A stretch of DNA of 64,000 bases from Phycisphaerales bacterium UBA7800. GTDB taxonomy: Bacteria; Planctomycetota; Phycisphaerae; Phycisphaerales; Phycisphaeraceae. Of the stretch, positions 1 through 8,509 are shown in pieces; position 1 is the stretch's first letter, and every line of letters starts with the position of its first letter. The stretch covers positions 43,049 to 107,048 of the forward strand of contig DLCK01000020.1 in NCBI GenBank assembly GCA_002480565.1, in the 5' to 3' direction. The position numbers and the translations under genes are program-made. The notes beneath the pieces were generated by a model. It was not told the DNA's origin. It worked only from the letters and a program-made list of their open reading frames with translations, and made no database searches.

Positions 1-1
1 G

Positions 2-211
2 CAAGACACCATCAGCCTGTGGATCGCTCCGGACGATGGCACACTCGACCTGGTTCCTGACAAAGCGTTTCGGATCCGTGGCCCTGAAAGCAGTCACCCC
101 ATCATCGCATGGCGACACAACAACCTTGTCTACTACATCGTGGGCGACACCTACACCAACGTTCAACGTGCCTATGTCGCACTCAACGGCACGACCACCA
201 GTGGTGCGTAA
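2..211 (+). CDS. C-terminal end of a protein, possibly a membrane anti-sigma factor
   Basis: An open frame enters from the left edge and ends at TAA 209-211, giving the last 69 residues. The start lies outside the window. The tail contains a Trp-Arg-His-Asn-Asn-Leu-Val-Tyr-Tyr-Ile-Val pattern. This resembles the Trp..gly-Leu-x-Tyr-x-x-Val end of the periplasmic part of RsiW/ChrR-like anti-sigma factors. That resemblance is the only functional hint and is weak. No membrane segment or zinc site is visible in the part present. The next gene on the same strand begins within about 60 bases. Confidence 0.6.
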   Translation, partial: QDTISLWIAPDDGTLDLVPDKAFRIRGPESSHPIIAWRHNNLVYYIVGDTYTNVQRAYVALNGTTTSGA

Positions 212-232
212 GACTGTGCATCTGCTGATTGC

Positions 233-260
233 TTGTTGATGAGTCAAAGCCATCTATAAT
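233..260 (+). promoter_or_regulatory. Possible sigma-70-type promoter with perfect -10
   Basis: TATAAT at 255-260 is preceded, 16 bases away, by TTGTTG at 233-238. The -10 is a perfect consensus match and the -35 matches only three of six positions. The expected transcript start falls at about 266-268, on or next to the GTG that is the likely start codon of the following gene. Confidence 0.35.
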
Positions 261-267
261 CAGCAGC

Positions 268-2205
268 GTGAAACACACCCAGGTCGATCAACTCAATACT
301 TCAGTTCAATTATCACCCATTGCATGGTCGCAATCGCTATTGATATGGGCACTGATCATTGTCAGTGTGGGTATCTTGTATTGGCCGGCGAGGTACGCTC
401 CTTTTCTGCTTGATGACTATCCAGCGATTGTCGATAATCCTGCGACACAATCAGGTGTATTACTGGATACATCATTACTGCGGAATCCTCGCGCTTTGCC
501 AGAGATCAGCTTCCGAATGAATCGCATGATCAGTGGCAACCAGACACTGAGCTATCATCTGCTGAACTTTCTGATCCATGCGATCAACGGCATCCTGCTG
601 TTTCACCTGGCGCGTAGCACACTGCTGCGAATCAAACAGACTTCCAATGAAAAGGCACATCGCTTAGCAGCTGTGATCGCTTGGCTATGGGTTGTGCATC
701 CGTTGGTCACACAACCTGTGATCTACATTGTCCAACGTGCTGAGATGATGGCAGCAACTTCTATTCTGCTAACCCTCTTGGCGTTGACATACTCAGCGAA
801 TTCACCACGCAAATACGTCTGGCAGGTAATGGCTCTTTTGAGTTGCATCGCCGGATTCTATTGCAAGCCGATTGTGGTCACCTTGCCAATCATTGTCCTG
901 CTTTGGGATCGCACGTTTCTTGCCGGCACGTTCAAAATCGCTTTCAAACAACGAGGCGTCTTGCATGCCCTTTTTTTTGCGTCCCTGCTGTTACTTGTTG
1001 TGACGCAAACCACTTCCCTGCTCAACACCGCAAACATACCCGATTCAACGCAATCCGCAGGGTTAACGGTCCAGACCGTATCGCCGGTCGCCTATCTTTT
1101 TGCACAAAGTCAGATCATTGGACATTATCTGTGGCTGTGTGTCTGGCCGATGACGTTGGTGTTTGATTATGGTTGGGCTCCGCCGACAGCTTTAGGTGAT
1201 TATGCGGTGAGTTTCGCTGCGATGTCCTTGCTCTTTGGGATCACCTTGATTTCACTTGCAACACGTTTTGCCATGTTCGGCATGTTGCTGATGCTGGTGT
1301 TTCTGATCCTCGGGCCGACCTCCAGTGTGATCCCGATCTTTGACCTTGCAGTAGAGCATCGTATGTACTTGCCATCAGCTTGTGTGGTGGCAATTTTAGT
1401 GCTGCTCATCCACCAACTGCTTGCCCGGCAAGTCATGCTCCGCATCACACTACTGGTCTTGGTCGGACTCTTATTTTGTGGGCGGACTTATCTGCGAGCT
1501 GATGATTACCGAAGCACGATTAGCCTTTGGCAAACGGTTATCGCTGCGGTCCCACATCATCCACGTGCCTATGCCATCCTTGGGCAACAGTACGAAGCAG
1601 CCAACCAAACCGATCAAGCCCTGTACGCTTACCAGCGGGCGATTGAATATTCCAATGAATCACCCAACCATGTGAATCTGATTGCTCATCTTGGCTTGGC
1701 AAAACTGCTGTTACAAAATCAGCAAACATCACAGGCATTGATGATACTCAATGACACACAACCACTCTCTGATGGCGATCAGCAAAGTGTCCATAACCTC
1801 ATGCTTTTAGCGTGGCGACAAGAAGCAGCCATGCATGCCAGACTCAGGCGATGGGACTTGGCAGCCCAAACCTATGAAAATCTCATCAAGCAGTCACCAG
1901 ACGACAAATCGTTTTACCGTGTCTATGCGTGGCTGCTGGCAACGTGCCCTGACGACTCCATTCGCGATGGGCAAAAAGCGTTGAACCTGTTGAACCAAAC
2001 GGTAACTGAAAACGACATGGCCAACGTATTTGTATTGGATATCAAAGCTGCGTCGCTGGCAGCAATACAAGACTATCCCGCTGCAATAATCACCATCAAT
2101 CAAGCATTGGAACTGGCCAAGTCCACAGGTGATGATCGGCTGATACGGCGACTTGAATCACATCGCCAAAGCTATACCCAACACAAACCGTTCCTGCTTA
2201 AATAA
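268..2205 (+). CDS. Multi-pass membrane protein with C-terminal TPRs (TMTC / DUF1736-like)
   Basis: A protein of about 645 residues. The first two thirds carry many hydrophobic segments, beginning near residues 20-40. They include signatures of the TMTC / glycosyltransferase-39-like family: an Asp-Asp-Tyr early loop, a Tyr-His-Leu-Leu-Asn-Phe-Leu-Ile-His-Ala-Ile-Asn helix, and His-Pro-Leu-Val-Thr-Gln-Pro-Val followed by Tyr-Ile-Val-Gln-Arg-Ala. The last 250 residues look like tetratricopeptide repeats. Relatives are thought to transfer sugars from lipid-linked donors, but the substrate here is unknown. GTG 268 is chosen because a TATAAT box lies just upstream; TTG 229 in the same frame is possible. 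Neither has a Shine-Dalgarno sequence. The gene ends in front of a terminator shared with the convergent cyclophilin gene. Confidence 0.85.
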   Translation: MKHTQVDQLNTSVQLSPIAWSQSLLIWALIIVSVGILYWPARYAPFLLDDYPAIVDNPATQSGVLLDTSLLRNPRALPEISFRMNRMISGNQTLSYHLLNFLIHAINGILLFHLARSTLLRIKQTSNEKAHRLAAVIAWLWVVHPLVTQPVIYIVQRAEMMAATSILLTLLALTYSANSPRKYVWQVMALLSCIAGFYCKPIVVTLPIIVLLWDRTFLAGTFKIAFKQRGVLHALFFASLLLLVVTQTTSLLNTANIPDSTQSAGLTVQTVSPVAYLFAQSQIIGHYLWLCVWPMTLVFDYGWAPPTALGDYAVSFAAMSLLFGITLISLATRFAMFGMLLMLVFLILGPTSSVIPIFDLAVEHRMYLPSACVVAILVLLIHQLLARQVMLRITLLVLVGLLFCGRTYLRADDYRSTISLWQTVIAAVPHHPRAYAILGQQYEAANQTDQALYAYQRAIEYSNESPNHVNLIAHLGLAKLLLQNQQTSQALMILNDTQPLSDGDQQSVHNLMLLAWRQEAAMHARLRRWDLAAQTYENLIKQSPDDKSFYRVYAWLLATCPDDSIRDGQKALNLLNQTVTENDMANVFVLDIKAASLAAIQDYPAAIITINQALELAKSTGDDRLIRRLESHRQSYTQHKPFLLK

Positions 2206-2210
2206 AAAAC

Positions 2211-2240
2211 AACACCGCAGCACTTACGTGTTACGGTGTT
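2211..2240 (-). terminator. Rho-independent terminator, probably bidirectional
   Basis: Arms AACACCG and CGGTGTT enclose a partly paired interior. Read on the minus strand, the stem is followed by GTTTTTTATT, a good terminator for the cyclophilin gene. It also lies six bases after the stop codon of the plus-strand membrane protein gene. Confidence 0.75.
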
Positions 2241-2268
2241 GAACAAGATTAAATTTTAGAGTCTGCGA

Positions 2269-2754
2269 TCACTCGCCAACGACGGAGACCTTCACCATGG
2301 TCGGCGCTTTGACTGGCGAGCCAGCACGTGCATCAGTTAATGGTGTTGCGCCGATTTTATCGACGATATCCAAGCCTTCAATGACCTTACCAAAAGCGGT
2401 GTATTGTCCGTCAAGATGTTGACAGCGTTCACGCCCCAGACAGACAAAGAACTGGCTGCCAGCTGAATCAGGATCACCTGAGCGTGCCATGGAGAGGACG
2501 CCCTTTTCATGCTTACGATCGTTGAATTCAGCTTTGATGTTCCAACCTGGCCCCCCTGTTCCATCACCCCGTGGGCAACCGCCCTGGATGACGAATTCGG
2601 GGAGAATGCGATGGAAAGATAATCCATCGTAGAACCCCTGGCCTACCAGTTTCAAAAAGTTTTCCGTGTGTCCTGGCGCCACATCCGGCCATAGTTCGAC
2701 GACCATAGTGCCTTCAGATGTTTCCAATTTGACTTGTGGATAGTTGTCACTCAT
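2269..2754 (-). CDS. Peptidyl-prolyl cis-trans isomerase, cyclophilin type
   Basis: A single cyclophilin domain of 161 residues with no signal peptide, so it is probably cytoplasmic. It contains the core elements of the family: Asn-Phe after the first strand, Phe-His-Arg-Ile-Leu-Pro-Glu-Phe-Val-Ile-Gln-Gly-Gly, Gly-Val-Leu-Ser-Met-Ala-Arg and Ser-Gln-Phe-Phe-Val-Cys. These include the catalytic Arg and the proline-pocket Phe/Gln residues. The family catalyses proline peptide-bond isomerisation during folding. ATG 2754 (Met-Ser-Asp-Asn) is taken as the start; a TTG two codons upstream is less likely. The gene is divergent from the peroxiredoxin gene and has its own terminator downstream. Confidence 0.95.
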   Translation of the reverse strand: MSDNYPQVKLETSEGTMVVELWPDVAPGHTENFLKLVGQGFYDGLSFHRILPEFVIQGGCPRGDGTGGPGWNIKAEFNDRKHEKGVLSMARSGDPDSAGSQFFVCLGRERCQHLDGQYTAFGKVIEGLDIVDKIGATPLTDARAGSPVKAPTMVKVSVVGE

Positions 2755-2830
2755 GCGCAAATCCCGTTACATTGATAATGATTCGTACCAACCTGTTCAT
2801 TCATCCTATAACGCTGGAGCAATAGTGCAA

Positions 2831-3379
2831 ATGCGACACCCCCACCTCATGACGCTGGTTTTTATCTCAATGCTGACTTTCACAGTAACCGGATGTAGTA
2901 CACCCCCCGTCGCTGCCCCCCCGCAGTCCAAGGCCATGAATAATTCTGCCCCGGACTTCACCTTGCAAAACCATGCTGGTGATATGGTTCAGCTCAGTAG
3001 CCTACGTGGGCAATGGGTTTTGCTGTACTTTTTTCCACTCAGTGACACACCAGCCTGCGCCTGTCAGGCCAATGAGTTTACCGGTCTGATTCGCAACTTG
3101 GATCAGGTTCCCGCCAAGACGCTTGCCATTTGTACGGACATGCCGGACATGGTGGATGTTTATCGCAGTAAATACAAATTACCGATCATGTTACTGGGCG
3201 ATGAGCATCGTCAAGTCACCCAGATGTACGGTGCATGGAAAGGTGGTGATTACAACGGCGTGACGCAGCGAACCGCTATTCTCATCAATCCGTCAGGCCA
3301 GATTGTGCATCGAATGCCTGTCAATAAAGCACAAGGCACCATCGCAACGCTCAAATCTGTACAAAAACAGGTACCCTGA
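2831..3379 (+). CDS. Peroxiredoxin-like lipoprotein (AhpC/TSA family)
   Basis: A protein of 182 residues. ATG 2831 gives a lipoprotein signal peptide: charged start, hydrophobic stretch, then Thr-Val-Thr-Gly-Cys. The frame is open further upstream but would destroy the signal. The mature part is a thioredoxin-fold peroxiredoxin with Phe-Thr-Leu-Gln-Asn near its start and the peroxidatic site Asp-Thr-Pro-Ala-Cys-Ala-Cys. The Thr-x-x-Cys spacing matches the BCP/PrxQ group. It likely reduces peroxides on the outer side of a membrane. The neighbours do not indicate a pathway. Confidence 0.88.
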   Translation: MRHPHLMTLVFISMLTFTVTGCSTPPVAAPPQSKAMNNSAPDFTLQNHAGDMVQLSSLRGQWVLLYFFPLSDTPACACQANEFTGLIRNLDQVPAKTLAICTDMPDMVDVYRSKYKLPIMLLGDEHRQVTQMYGAWKGGDYNGVTQRTAILINPSGQIVHRMPVNKAQGTIATLKSVQKQVP

Positions 3380-3448
3380 TTTTGCAGCCGACTGCAAGGC
3401 AGGTTAAATTACCTAAGCTAACAGGTAATCATACCAGTGGAGAGAATA

Positions 3449-3799
3449 ATGGCAGACGGCACATTTCCGATCACCATCGAGGATGGTATTCACATCGTTA
3501 AACTTTGTGAATGCATTCTGCAAAACATGCCACCTGAGCAGATCGGTCCGGAGATTGTGCAAATCATCGACAAGATCAACGATCCCAAATTGATCATCAG
3601 CTTTGAAGAAGTCGAACATCTTTCCTCTGCATCACTGGGCATGCTCTTGATGATCAATAACTCCATTGCCAACCGTCAAGGTCAATTGGTTCTCTGTTGC
3701 ATGAATCGTCGCGTCACCGATCTTTTTGATCTAACCAAACTGACGATGAAATTCACCATCACCAAGACCGTGGATGATGCGACCGCTTCTTTTGCGTAA
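3449..3799 (+). CDS. STAS-domain protein, anti-sigma factor antagonist-like
   Basis: A single STAS domain of 116 residues. The Leu-Ser-Ser-Ala-Ser-Leu-Gly-Met-Leu-Leu helix start corresponds to the phosphorylatable-serine region of SpoIIAA/RsbV. The C-terminus (Asp-Leu-Phe-Asp-Leu-Thr-Lys-Leu) matches the usual family ending. Such proteins bind an anti-sigma factor or switch kinase when the serine is unphosphorylated. ATG 3449 is chosen because GGAGAG sits about seven bases upstream; GTG 3437 is in frame but overlaps that site. No cognate kinase or phosphatase gene is adjacent. Confidence 0.9.
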   Translation: MADGTFPITIEDGIHIVKLCECILQNMPPEQIGPEIVQIIDKINDPKLIISFEEVEHLSSASLGMLLMINNSIANRQGQLVLCCMNRRVTDLFDLTKLTMKFTITKTVDDATASFA

Positions 3800-3861
3800 A
3801 CTATCTGCCTGCTTTGAATCCAACTACTGAATCGAACTCTTTTTTTTGAGGCGCTTGCTCT

Positions 3862-5106
3862 ATGTCCTTCCACTCTGGCCGTGCGACCTTCTGCCGCTTT
3901 TCAGTCTCTGGCGATGCCCCGGCAACGGCGGATGAGACCGCCATCTCCATCCTCAGCGAGTTTGCTTTTGAGGCACAGTCAATCGGGGTCCCCCAGGAAA
4001 TCGAAGTCGGGTTTGTCACCGGCGAACATGTGTTTGACACGCAATTCACCTATGGCAAAAACGGATTTGGGCCGGCGCTACTCTTTGCACTTCGCATCGA
4101 CACACACAAAGTCCCCTCAGACATCAAGCAGGCCTACAAATGCATGCACGAGCAGTCCGTTGCTGCGGGTAAAGAAAACTCACTGGGCTTTCTGTCCAAA
4201 GCCGAAAAACGCGAAGCCACCGAACTGACCAATCGTCAACTTCAGGAAGAGTTGGCTGCGGGCAAGTATCGCAAATCCAAAATGGTGCCAATCCTCTGGG
4301 ACCTCCAACGCAAGGAACTGCTTTGCGGCGCCGTCGGTAACGCGATCATTGAACAGTTACACAAAATCATGCGCGACAGTTTCAACGTTGAGTTGGATCA
4401 ACTCACCTCCGGCGGGATTGCCCGTCAAATCCTCTCGGCCAAAGGCGAGACGCGCGATTTTGAAGACATCAGGCCCTCGGCATTCACCGCACCCCCTGCC
4501 GGGGCGTCAGAAAACCATGAAGACGCAGCAGGTGTCCAGGACATCACCATCCCTCCCGTTCCCTGGGCGACAGCCAGCATCGACATGAAGGATTTTCTGG
4601 GCAACGAATTTCTCCTGTGGCTATGGTGGATTCTTGAAGAACACGAAGGTTCCGTCGAAATCGATGCGCCGGGAACCCAACGCAAAGACAGCATCGGCAT
4701 TCTCTTTGACAAGTCCCTGAACATGGACTGCGCCTGGGAAGTCGGTGGCAAGCAAACACTCACCGGAGACGGCCCCACGCGATTGGTCGAAGCAGCGGAC
4801 GCCCTGGTCACCGGCAAGTGGCCTCGCAAGGCAGGCATGATCGTTGCCGACGAAGCATCCAGTGAGCAATGGGAACTGACCTTCCAGTCGGACATGATGA
4901 TTCTTTCGAGTATCAAACTGCCCGACCCTGACGAAGCGCAGTCTCCTCGTGACGTGATCGAAGCACGCATTCTCTCCTGCCGTCGCATCGCGGAGATTTT
5001 CACAGGGATGTATGCCAAATTTTTAAGCGTCCGAATGGACCCCAATGCATGGGCGACGCGTCGCGAAGCAATCAGCAAGTGGATTGCAAGTCGTAAACGC
5101 AAGTAA
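3862..5106 (+). CDS. RdgC-like recombination-associated protein
   Basis: A soluble protein of 414 residues without signal or membrane segments. The N-terminal half has the pattern of RdgC-related proteins: the start Met-Ser-Phe-His-Ser-Gly, a His-Val-Phe-Asp segment, a Phe-Ala-Leu-Arg-Ile-Asp-Thr-His-Lys-Val-Pro strand and Lys-Met-Val-Pro-Ile-Leu-Trp-Asp. Near residue 243 comes Phe-Leu-Gly-Asn-Glu-Phe-Leu-Leu-Trp-Leu-Trp-Trp, like the Phe-Leu-Gly-x-Glu-Phe-Leu-x-Trp-Leu-Trp of RdgC. RdgC forms a ring on DNA and modulates RecA. That this distant relative does the same is inferred. It stands alone between a STAS gene and ald. Confidence 0.7.
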   Translation: MSFHSGRATFCRFSVSGDAPATADETAISILSEFAFEAQSIGVPQEIEVGFVTGEHVFDTQFTYGKNGFGPALLFALRIDTHKVPSDIKQAYKCMHEQSVAAGKENSLGFLSKAEKREATELTNRQLQEELAAGKYRKSKMVPILWDLQRKELLCGAVGNAIIEQLHKIMRDSFNVELDQLTSGGIARQILSAKGETRDFEDIRPSAFTAPPAGASENHEDAAGVQDITIPPVPWATASIDMKDFLGNEFLLWLWWILEEHEGSVEIDAPGTQRKDSIGILFDKSLNMDCAWEVGGKQTLTGDGPTRLVEAADALVTGKWPRKAGMIVADEASSEQWELTFQSDMMILSSIKLPDPDEAQSPRDVIEARILSCRRIAEIFTGMYAKFLSVRMDPNAWATRREAISKWIASRKRK

Positions 5107-5112
5107 ACACGT

Positions 5113-5192
5113 CAGCGACACGCAGTGTCGCAGCTATTTCAATGACGACAAATCACATTTTCAAACTATAGCTGTAACACTGCGTGTTGCTG
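5113..5192. repeat. Inverted pair of a 25-nt REP-like palindrome
   Basis: A copy at 5113-5137 (CAGCGACACGCAGTGTCGCA, then GCTAT) is followed 30 bases later by its reverse complement at 5168-5192 with three changes. Each unit is itself palindromic (GCGACAC/GTGTCGC). The same element occurs at 16954-16978, 17512-17536 and, in a variant, 50093-50113. It lies in the gap upstream of ald. Confidence 0.8.
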
Positions 5193-5311
5193 TTGCATCT
5201 AAGATGCAATTCACGCGACGTTAAATTTTCATCTTCATCACACAAAACCGAGCAACGATCTGCGGCGTATTGCATAATGGTAGTAGAGCCATTTTACATA
5301 CGGAGATATCC

Positions 5312-6397
5312 ATGCTCATCGGCATCCCCAAAGAAACCAAGCATCACGAATACCGCGTATCCATGCTCCCGGTTGGCGTAGAGTTACTCTGTGCGCGTGG
5401 GCATCAGGTCCTCGTCCAACGCAGCGCAGGGATTGGCAGTGGCTACGAAGACGCGGCGTACGAAGCAGCTGGCGCAAGACTCGTCGACGATGCAGCAGAC
5501 GTTTTTAACCATGCCCAGATGATCGTCAAGGTCAAGGAACCGTTGGAACCTGAATGGGCAATGCTCCGTCAAGGGCAGATCGTCTTTACGTACTTTCACT
5601 TTGCAGCAAGCAAGCCGTTGACGCAGGCGTGTCTGGATGCAGGTATCACAGCAATGGCGTACGAGACATTGACTGATAGACATGGGACGCTGCCACTGCT
5701 GACTCCGATGAGTGAAGTGGCTGGCCGGATGTCGATTCAGGAAGGTGCCAAGTATCTTGAAAAACCGACGATGGGACGCGGGATTTTACTCGGGGGCGTG
5801 CCCGGTGTTGAAGCCGGTGAAGTGTTGGTATTGGGCGCAGGTGTCGTCGGCTCCAATGCTGCTCGGATTGCAGCTGGCCTTGGCGCTCGCGTGGTGATTA
5901 TGGATATCAATCTGGATCGACTTCGGTATCTGGATGATGTGATGCCCCCCAATGTGCACACGGTGTATTCCGACCCGCATGCGATTGCGGAGTATGCGGC
6001 ACGGGCGGACTTGATTATCGGCGCGGTCCTGATTCCCGGCGGACGCACGCCGGTGCTCATCCCCAGGGACATGCTCAAGACCATGAAGCCCGGCAGCGTC
6101 ATCGTCGATGTGGGTGTGGATCAAGGCGGTTGCGTCGAAACCTCGCGTCCAACATCCCATGCTGATCCGACATTTATCGTAGACAACGTGGTGCATTACT
6201 GTGTGTCGAACATGCCTGGTGCGGTCGGTCGAACCAGCACGCAGGCCTTGTGTCATGCCACCCAACCGTATGTCATCAAGTTAGCCAACACTGATCTGGA
6301 CACGTTGATATCCAGCGATCCAACCTTTGCCACCGCAATGAACATGCGCGATGGCAAAATCACACATGACGCCGTGGCAAATGCGTTTACCAACTGA
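5312..6397 (+). CDS. ald: Alanine dehydrogenase
   Basis: A protein of 361 residues, full length for the family. It begins Met-Leu-Ile-Gly-Ile-Pro-Lys-Glu-Thr-Lys and has the substrate-binding Arg/Lys region (Ile-Val-Lys-Val-Lys-Glu-Pro). The NAD-binding Rossmann motif is Val-Leu-Gly-Ala-Gly-Val-Val-Gly-Ser-Asn. The C-terminal Asn-Met-Pro-Gly-Ala-Val motif is also present. It catalyses reversible NAD-dependent deamination of L-alanine to pyruvate and ammonia in the cytoplasm. ATG 5312 has a GGAG site eight bases upstream, so an upstream in-frame codon is rejected. The next gene follows after 20 bases on the same strand, suggesting co-transcription. Confidence 0.95.
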   Translation: MLIGIPKETKHHEYRVSMLPVGVELLCARGHQVLVQRSAGIGSGYEDAAYEAAGARLVDDAADVFNHAQMIVKVKEPLEPEWAMLRQGQIVFTYFHFAASKPLTQACLDAGITAMAYETLTDRHGTLPLLTPMSEVAGRMSIQEGAKYLEKPTMGRGILLGGVPGVEAGEVLVLGAGVVGSNAARIAAGLGARVVIMDINLDRLRYLDDVMPPNVHTVYSDPHAIAEYAARADLIIGAVLIPGGRTPVLIPRDMLKTMKPGSVIVDVGVDQGGCVETSRPTSHADPTFIVDNVVHYCVSNMPGAVGRTSTQALCHATQPYVIKLANTDLDTLISSDPTFATAMNMRDGKITHDAVANAFTN

Positions 6398-6417
6398 TTG
6401 CTCTTTCGCTGATTGGC

Positions 6418-7530
6418 ATGTCCCTTTACACTGTTACACGCATGACTCACCCCACAGACACAGCATCCGGGTTCGACGGTTTGTGTCACCAGTGGCAACA
6501 ACACTGGCCTGCTATCGCATCGGCACGCCAAAAAGCCCCGCAAATTCGCCAGCAGATTCATGACGCCATTACCGCCGCCGCTACCGATCTCATCCCGCCC
6601 GACGCTGCGTTGGTGGTCTTTGGCTCACTGTCACGTAACGAATGGACCAGTGGGTCGGATGTGGATTGGACACTGCTTCTGGACACCGGTGCAAACCCGC
6701 AGCACTACCGCGTGACGCAACGCATTGGCCAAATTCTTTCTGATTTAAAACTCGCTGAACCGGGCAATACCGGAACCTTTGGCAACATGACCTTCAGCCA
6801 TGACCTGATCCACCAGATCGGTGGGCAAGAGGACACCAACATCAACCAGACACGGCGTCTGCTGATGATCCTTGAATCCACTGCCATCGTCGGAAGTGAT
6901 GTGCATCAACGTGTTCTTGGTCAAATTCTCCAACGTTATGTGCATGACGGTCTGCCTATGGCGATGAGTCACGAACCTATGCCGCTGGAAGTCCCGCGTT
7001 TTTTGCTAAATGACATCGTGCGGTATTGGCGGACCATGACCGTGGACTACGCCAAGAAAGCATGGGACAGCCCCAACCACAAATGGGCCGTTCGCAAAAG
7101 CAAACTTCGTCTGTCGCGTAAATTGATGTTCACATCTGGCCTGCTCATGTGCTTTAGCTGTGAGTTAAGCCATCCGGACAGTAATCCTGCGTTGTTTGAT
7201 CATGAACCTGCTGAATCCCGTTTGGTAAATCAACTACTCAAACAGGTTGCACTCAGTCCAATGGATCGGCTTTGCAATGCGCTGTTGCAATTGAGTCATC
7301 CCCAAACAGCTGCTATTTTGCTTGGAGCTTACGACCGGTTTCTGGCTGTGCTCAATGATCCGGAAGCTCGTAAAATACTCACACAACTTACGCCCCAGTC
7401 CGCAACGAACAACGACTTGTTCACAGAGATCCAGCAACTTGGCGAAGCCTTCAACGCTGGTTTGGAAACACTGTTTTTTGACGACCACCCTGCCTTGGCT
7501 CAATGTATCAGGAGGTACGGAATCTTTTGA
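6418..7530 (+). CDS. Nucleotidyltransferase-fold protein
   Basis: A protein of 370 residues. Near residues 65-80 it has the polymerase-beta-type nucleotidyltransferase motif Phe-Gly-Ser-Leu-Ser-Arg-x-Glu-Trp-Thr-x-Gly-Ser-Asp-Val-Asp, with the two metal-binding aspartates intact. This resembles the N-terminal domain of GlnD/GlnE-like and DUF294 proteins. The rest is helical and unassigned. No HD or ACT domain is visible, so it is not a GlnD orthologue. The target is unknown. It lies 20 bases after ald and overlaps the start of the next gene, so the three probably form one transcript. A second possible start is ATG 6442. Confidence 0.75.
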   Translation: MSLYTVTRMTHPTDTASGFDGLCHQWQQHWPAIASARQKAPQIRQQIHDAITAAATDLIPPDAALVVFGSLSRNEWTSGSDVDWTLLLDTGANPQHYRVTQRIGQILSDLKLAEPGNTGTFGNMTFSHDLIHQIGGQEDTNINQTRRLLMILESTAIVGSDVHQRVLGQILQRYVHDGLPMAMSHEPMPLEVPRFLLNDIVRYWRTMTVDYAKKAWDSPNHKWAVRKSKLRLSRKLMFTSGLLMCFSCELSHPDSNPALFDHEPAESRLVNQLLKQVALSPMDRLCNALLQLSHPQTAAILLGAYDRFLAVLNDPEARKILTQLTPQSATNNDLFTEIQQLGEAFNAGLETLFFDDHPALAQCIRRYGIF

Positions 7531-8237
7531 ATAGACTCATCGGTTTTTCAAGCGGATCATTGGCTAAGGGGAATTTTCGACGTGCTCTGGATATCCTGCG
7601 GACATACAGCGTCGATGTCATTGAGTTGTCTGCTTTGCGTGAGCATGAACTTGAGCCACTCCTTAAAGCACTTGAAGACGGGCTGGACCTTTCGGACTTT
7701 CGCAACGTGTCGTTTCATGCACCCAGTAAACTCGTCAAACTTGATGCACAGACTCTATGCGAGATGCTTGATCCAATTGTCGCTCGCAAGTGGAATATCA
7801 TTGTCCACCCGGACTTGATTGAAGACCCTCATCCATGGCGACAACTGGGGCATTATCTGTGCATCGAAAATTCAGACCATCGCAAACCCCTGGGACGCAC
7901 TGCATCGGAGATGACGGAGTACTTTGAGATGCTGCCCGAAGCGAGTTGGTGCTTTGATGTGGCACATGCCCGGCAGGTGGATTCGACAATGTCAGTCGCC
8001 ATTGCAATGTTAGCCAGCTTTGCGGATCGATTGCGTGAAATCCATTTAAGTCGCATCGACATGGCAGGCAAACATTGGGCATTGGACGTTGCGACGATCA
8101 CGGCCTGCCGGCGAATCGCACCACGGGTTGATCCCAAGGTTCCCATCATCCTCGAATCCGTAATCAAGCCCCAAGGCATTCCCGACGAAATGCTCAGTGC
8201 AGCACAGGCATTTGGTGTTGAACATCTGCACGATTGA
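7527..8237 (+). CDS. Xylose-isomerase-like TIM-barrel protein
   Basis: A protein of about 236 residues with the alternating pattern of the AP-endonuclease-2 / xylose isomerase-like TIM-barrel superfamily. Candidate metal ligands appear as Ser-Phe-His-Ala-Pro, Ile-Val-His-Pro-Asp, Cys-Ile-Glu-Asn, Cys-Phe-Asp-Val-Ala-His-Ala, Glu-Ile-His-Leu-Ser and Ile-Leu-Glu-Ser. The reaction is not evident. The start is taken as TTG 7527, which overlaps the TGA of the previous gene (TTGA) and has AGGAGG at 7510-7515. ATG 7503 in the same frame lies upstream of that site and is less likely. It appears to be the last gene of the ald run. Confidence 0.8.
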   Translation: MNRLIGFSSGSLAKGNFRRALDILRTYSVDVIELSALREHELEPLLKALEDGLDLSDFRNVSFHAPSKLVKLDAQTLCEMLDPIVARKWNIIVHPDLIEDPHPWRQLGHYLCIENSDHRKPLGRTASEMTEYFEMLPEASWCFDVAHARQVDSTMSVAIAMLASFADRLREIHLSRIDMAGKHWALDVATITACRRIAPRVDPKVPIILESVIKPQGIPDEMLSAAQAFGVEHLHD

Positions 8238-8328
8238 TACCCATCCTGAAAATAACGCGTGCGATACTTGTTTGTTGTAGAGCACCGGGTGTCAACATGG
8301 CGCAGGCATCCATTGACACACAAGACCT

Positions 8329-8350
8329 GCACCGGATTCACATCCGGTGC
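8329..8350. terminator. Perfect stem-loop after the TIM-barrel gene
   Basis: GCACCGGAT, loop TCAC, ATCCGGTGC: nine perfect base pairs about 90 bases after the stop at 8237. There is no T-run directly after it, so its role as a terminator is uncertain. Confidence 0.4.
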
Positions 8351-8409
8351 TCATACCAATTCCAAAAAATTCTTGTGCCATGTGATGTCAGTTTTTTTGA
8401 GCCAAGACA

Positions 8410-8440
8410 ATTAACCACAGATGAACACAGATACACACAG
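8410..8440. repeat. Single arm of the CCACAGAG-type repeat
   Basis: TTAACCACAGATGAACACAG and the following bases resemble one arm of the long hairpins at 9838-10022, 21692-21791, 35875-36075 and 36376-36513. A convincing partner arm is not visible here. The rest of the 8238-8509 gap holds only the stem-loop at 8329. Confidence 0.5.
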
Positions 8441-8509
8441 ATTTTGCGGAGGAGCCTTTTTTTGTTCACTGCGGTTCTCTGCACTTCATCGGCAAAATGC
8501 AGTGTCCAT

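Noticed and set aside
4425..5102. Minus-strand open frame of 225 residues
   Set aside because: Antisense shadow of the RdgC-like gene; Ser/Arg-rich, no motif.
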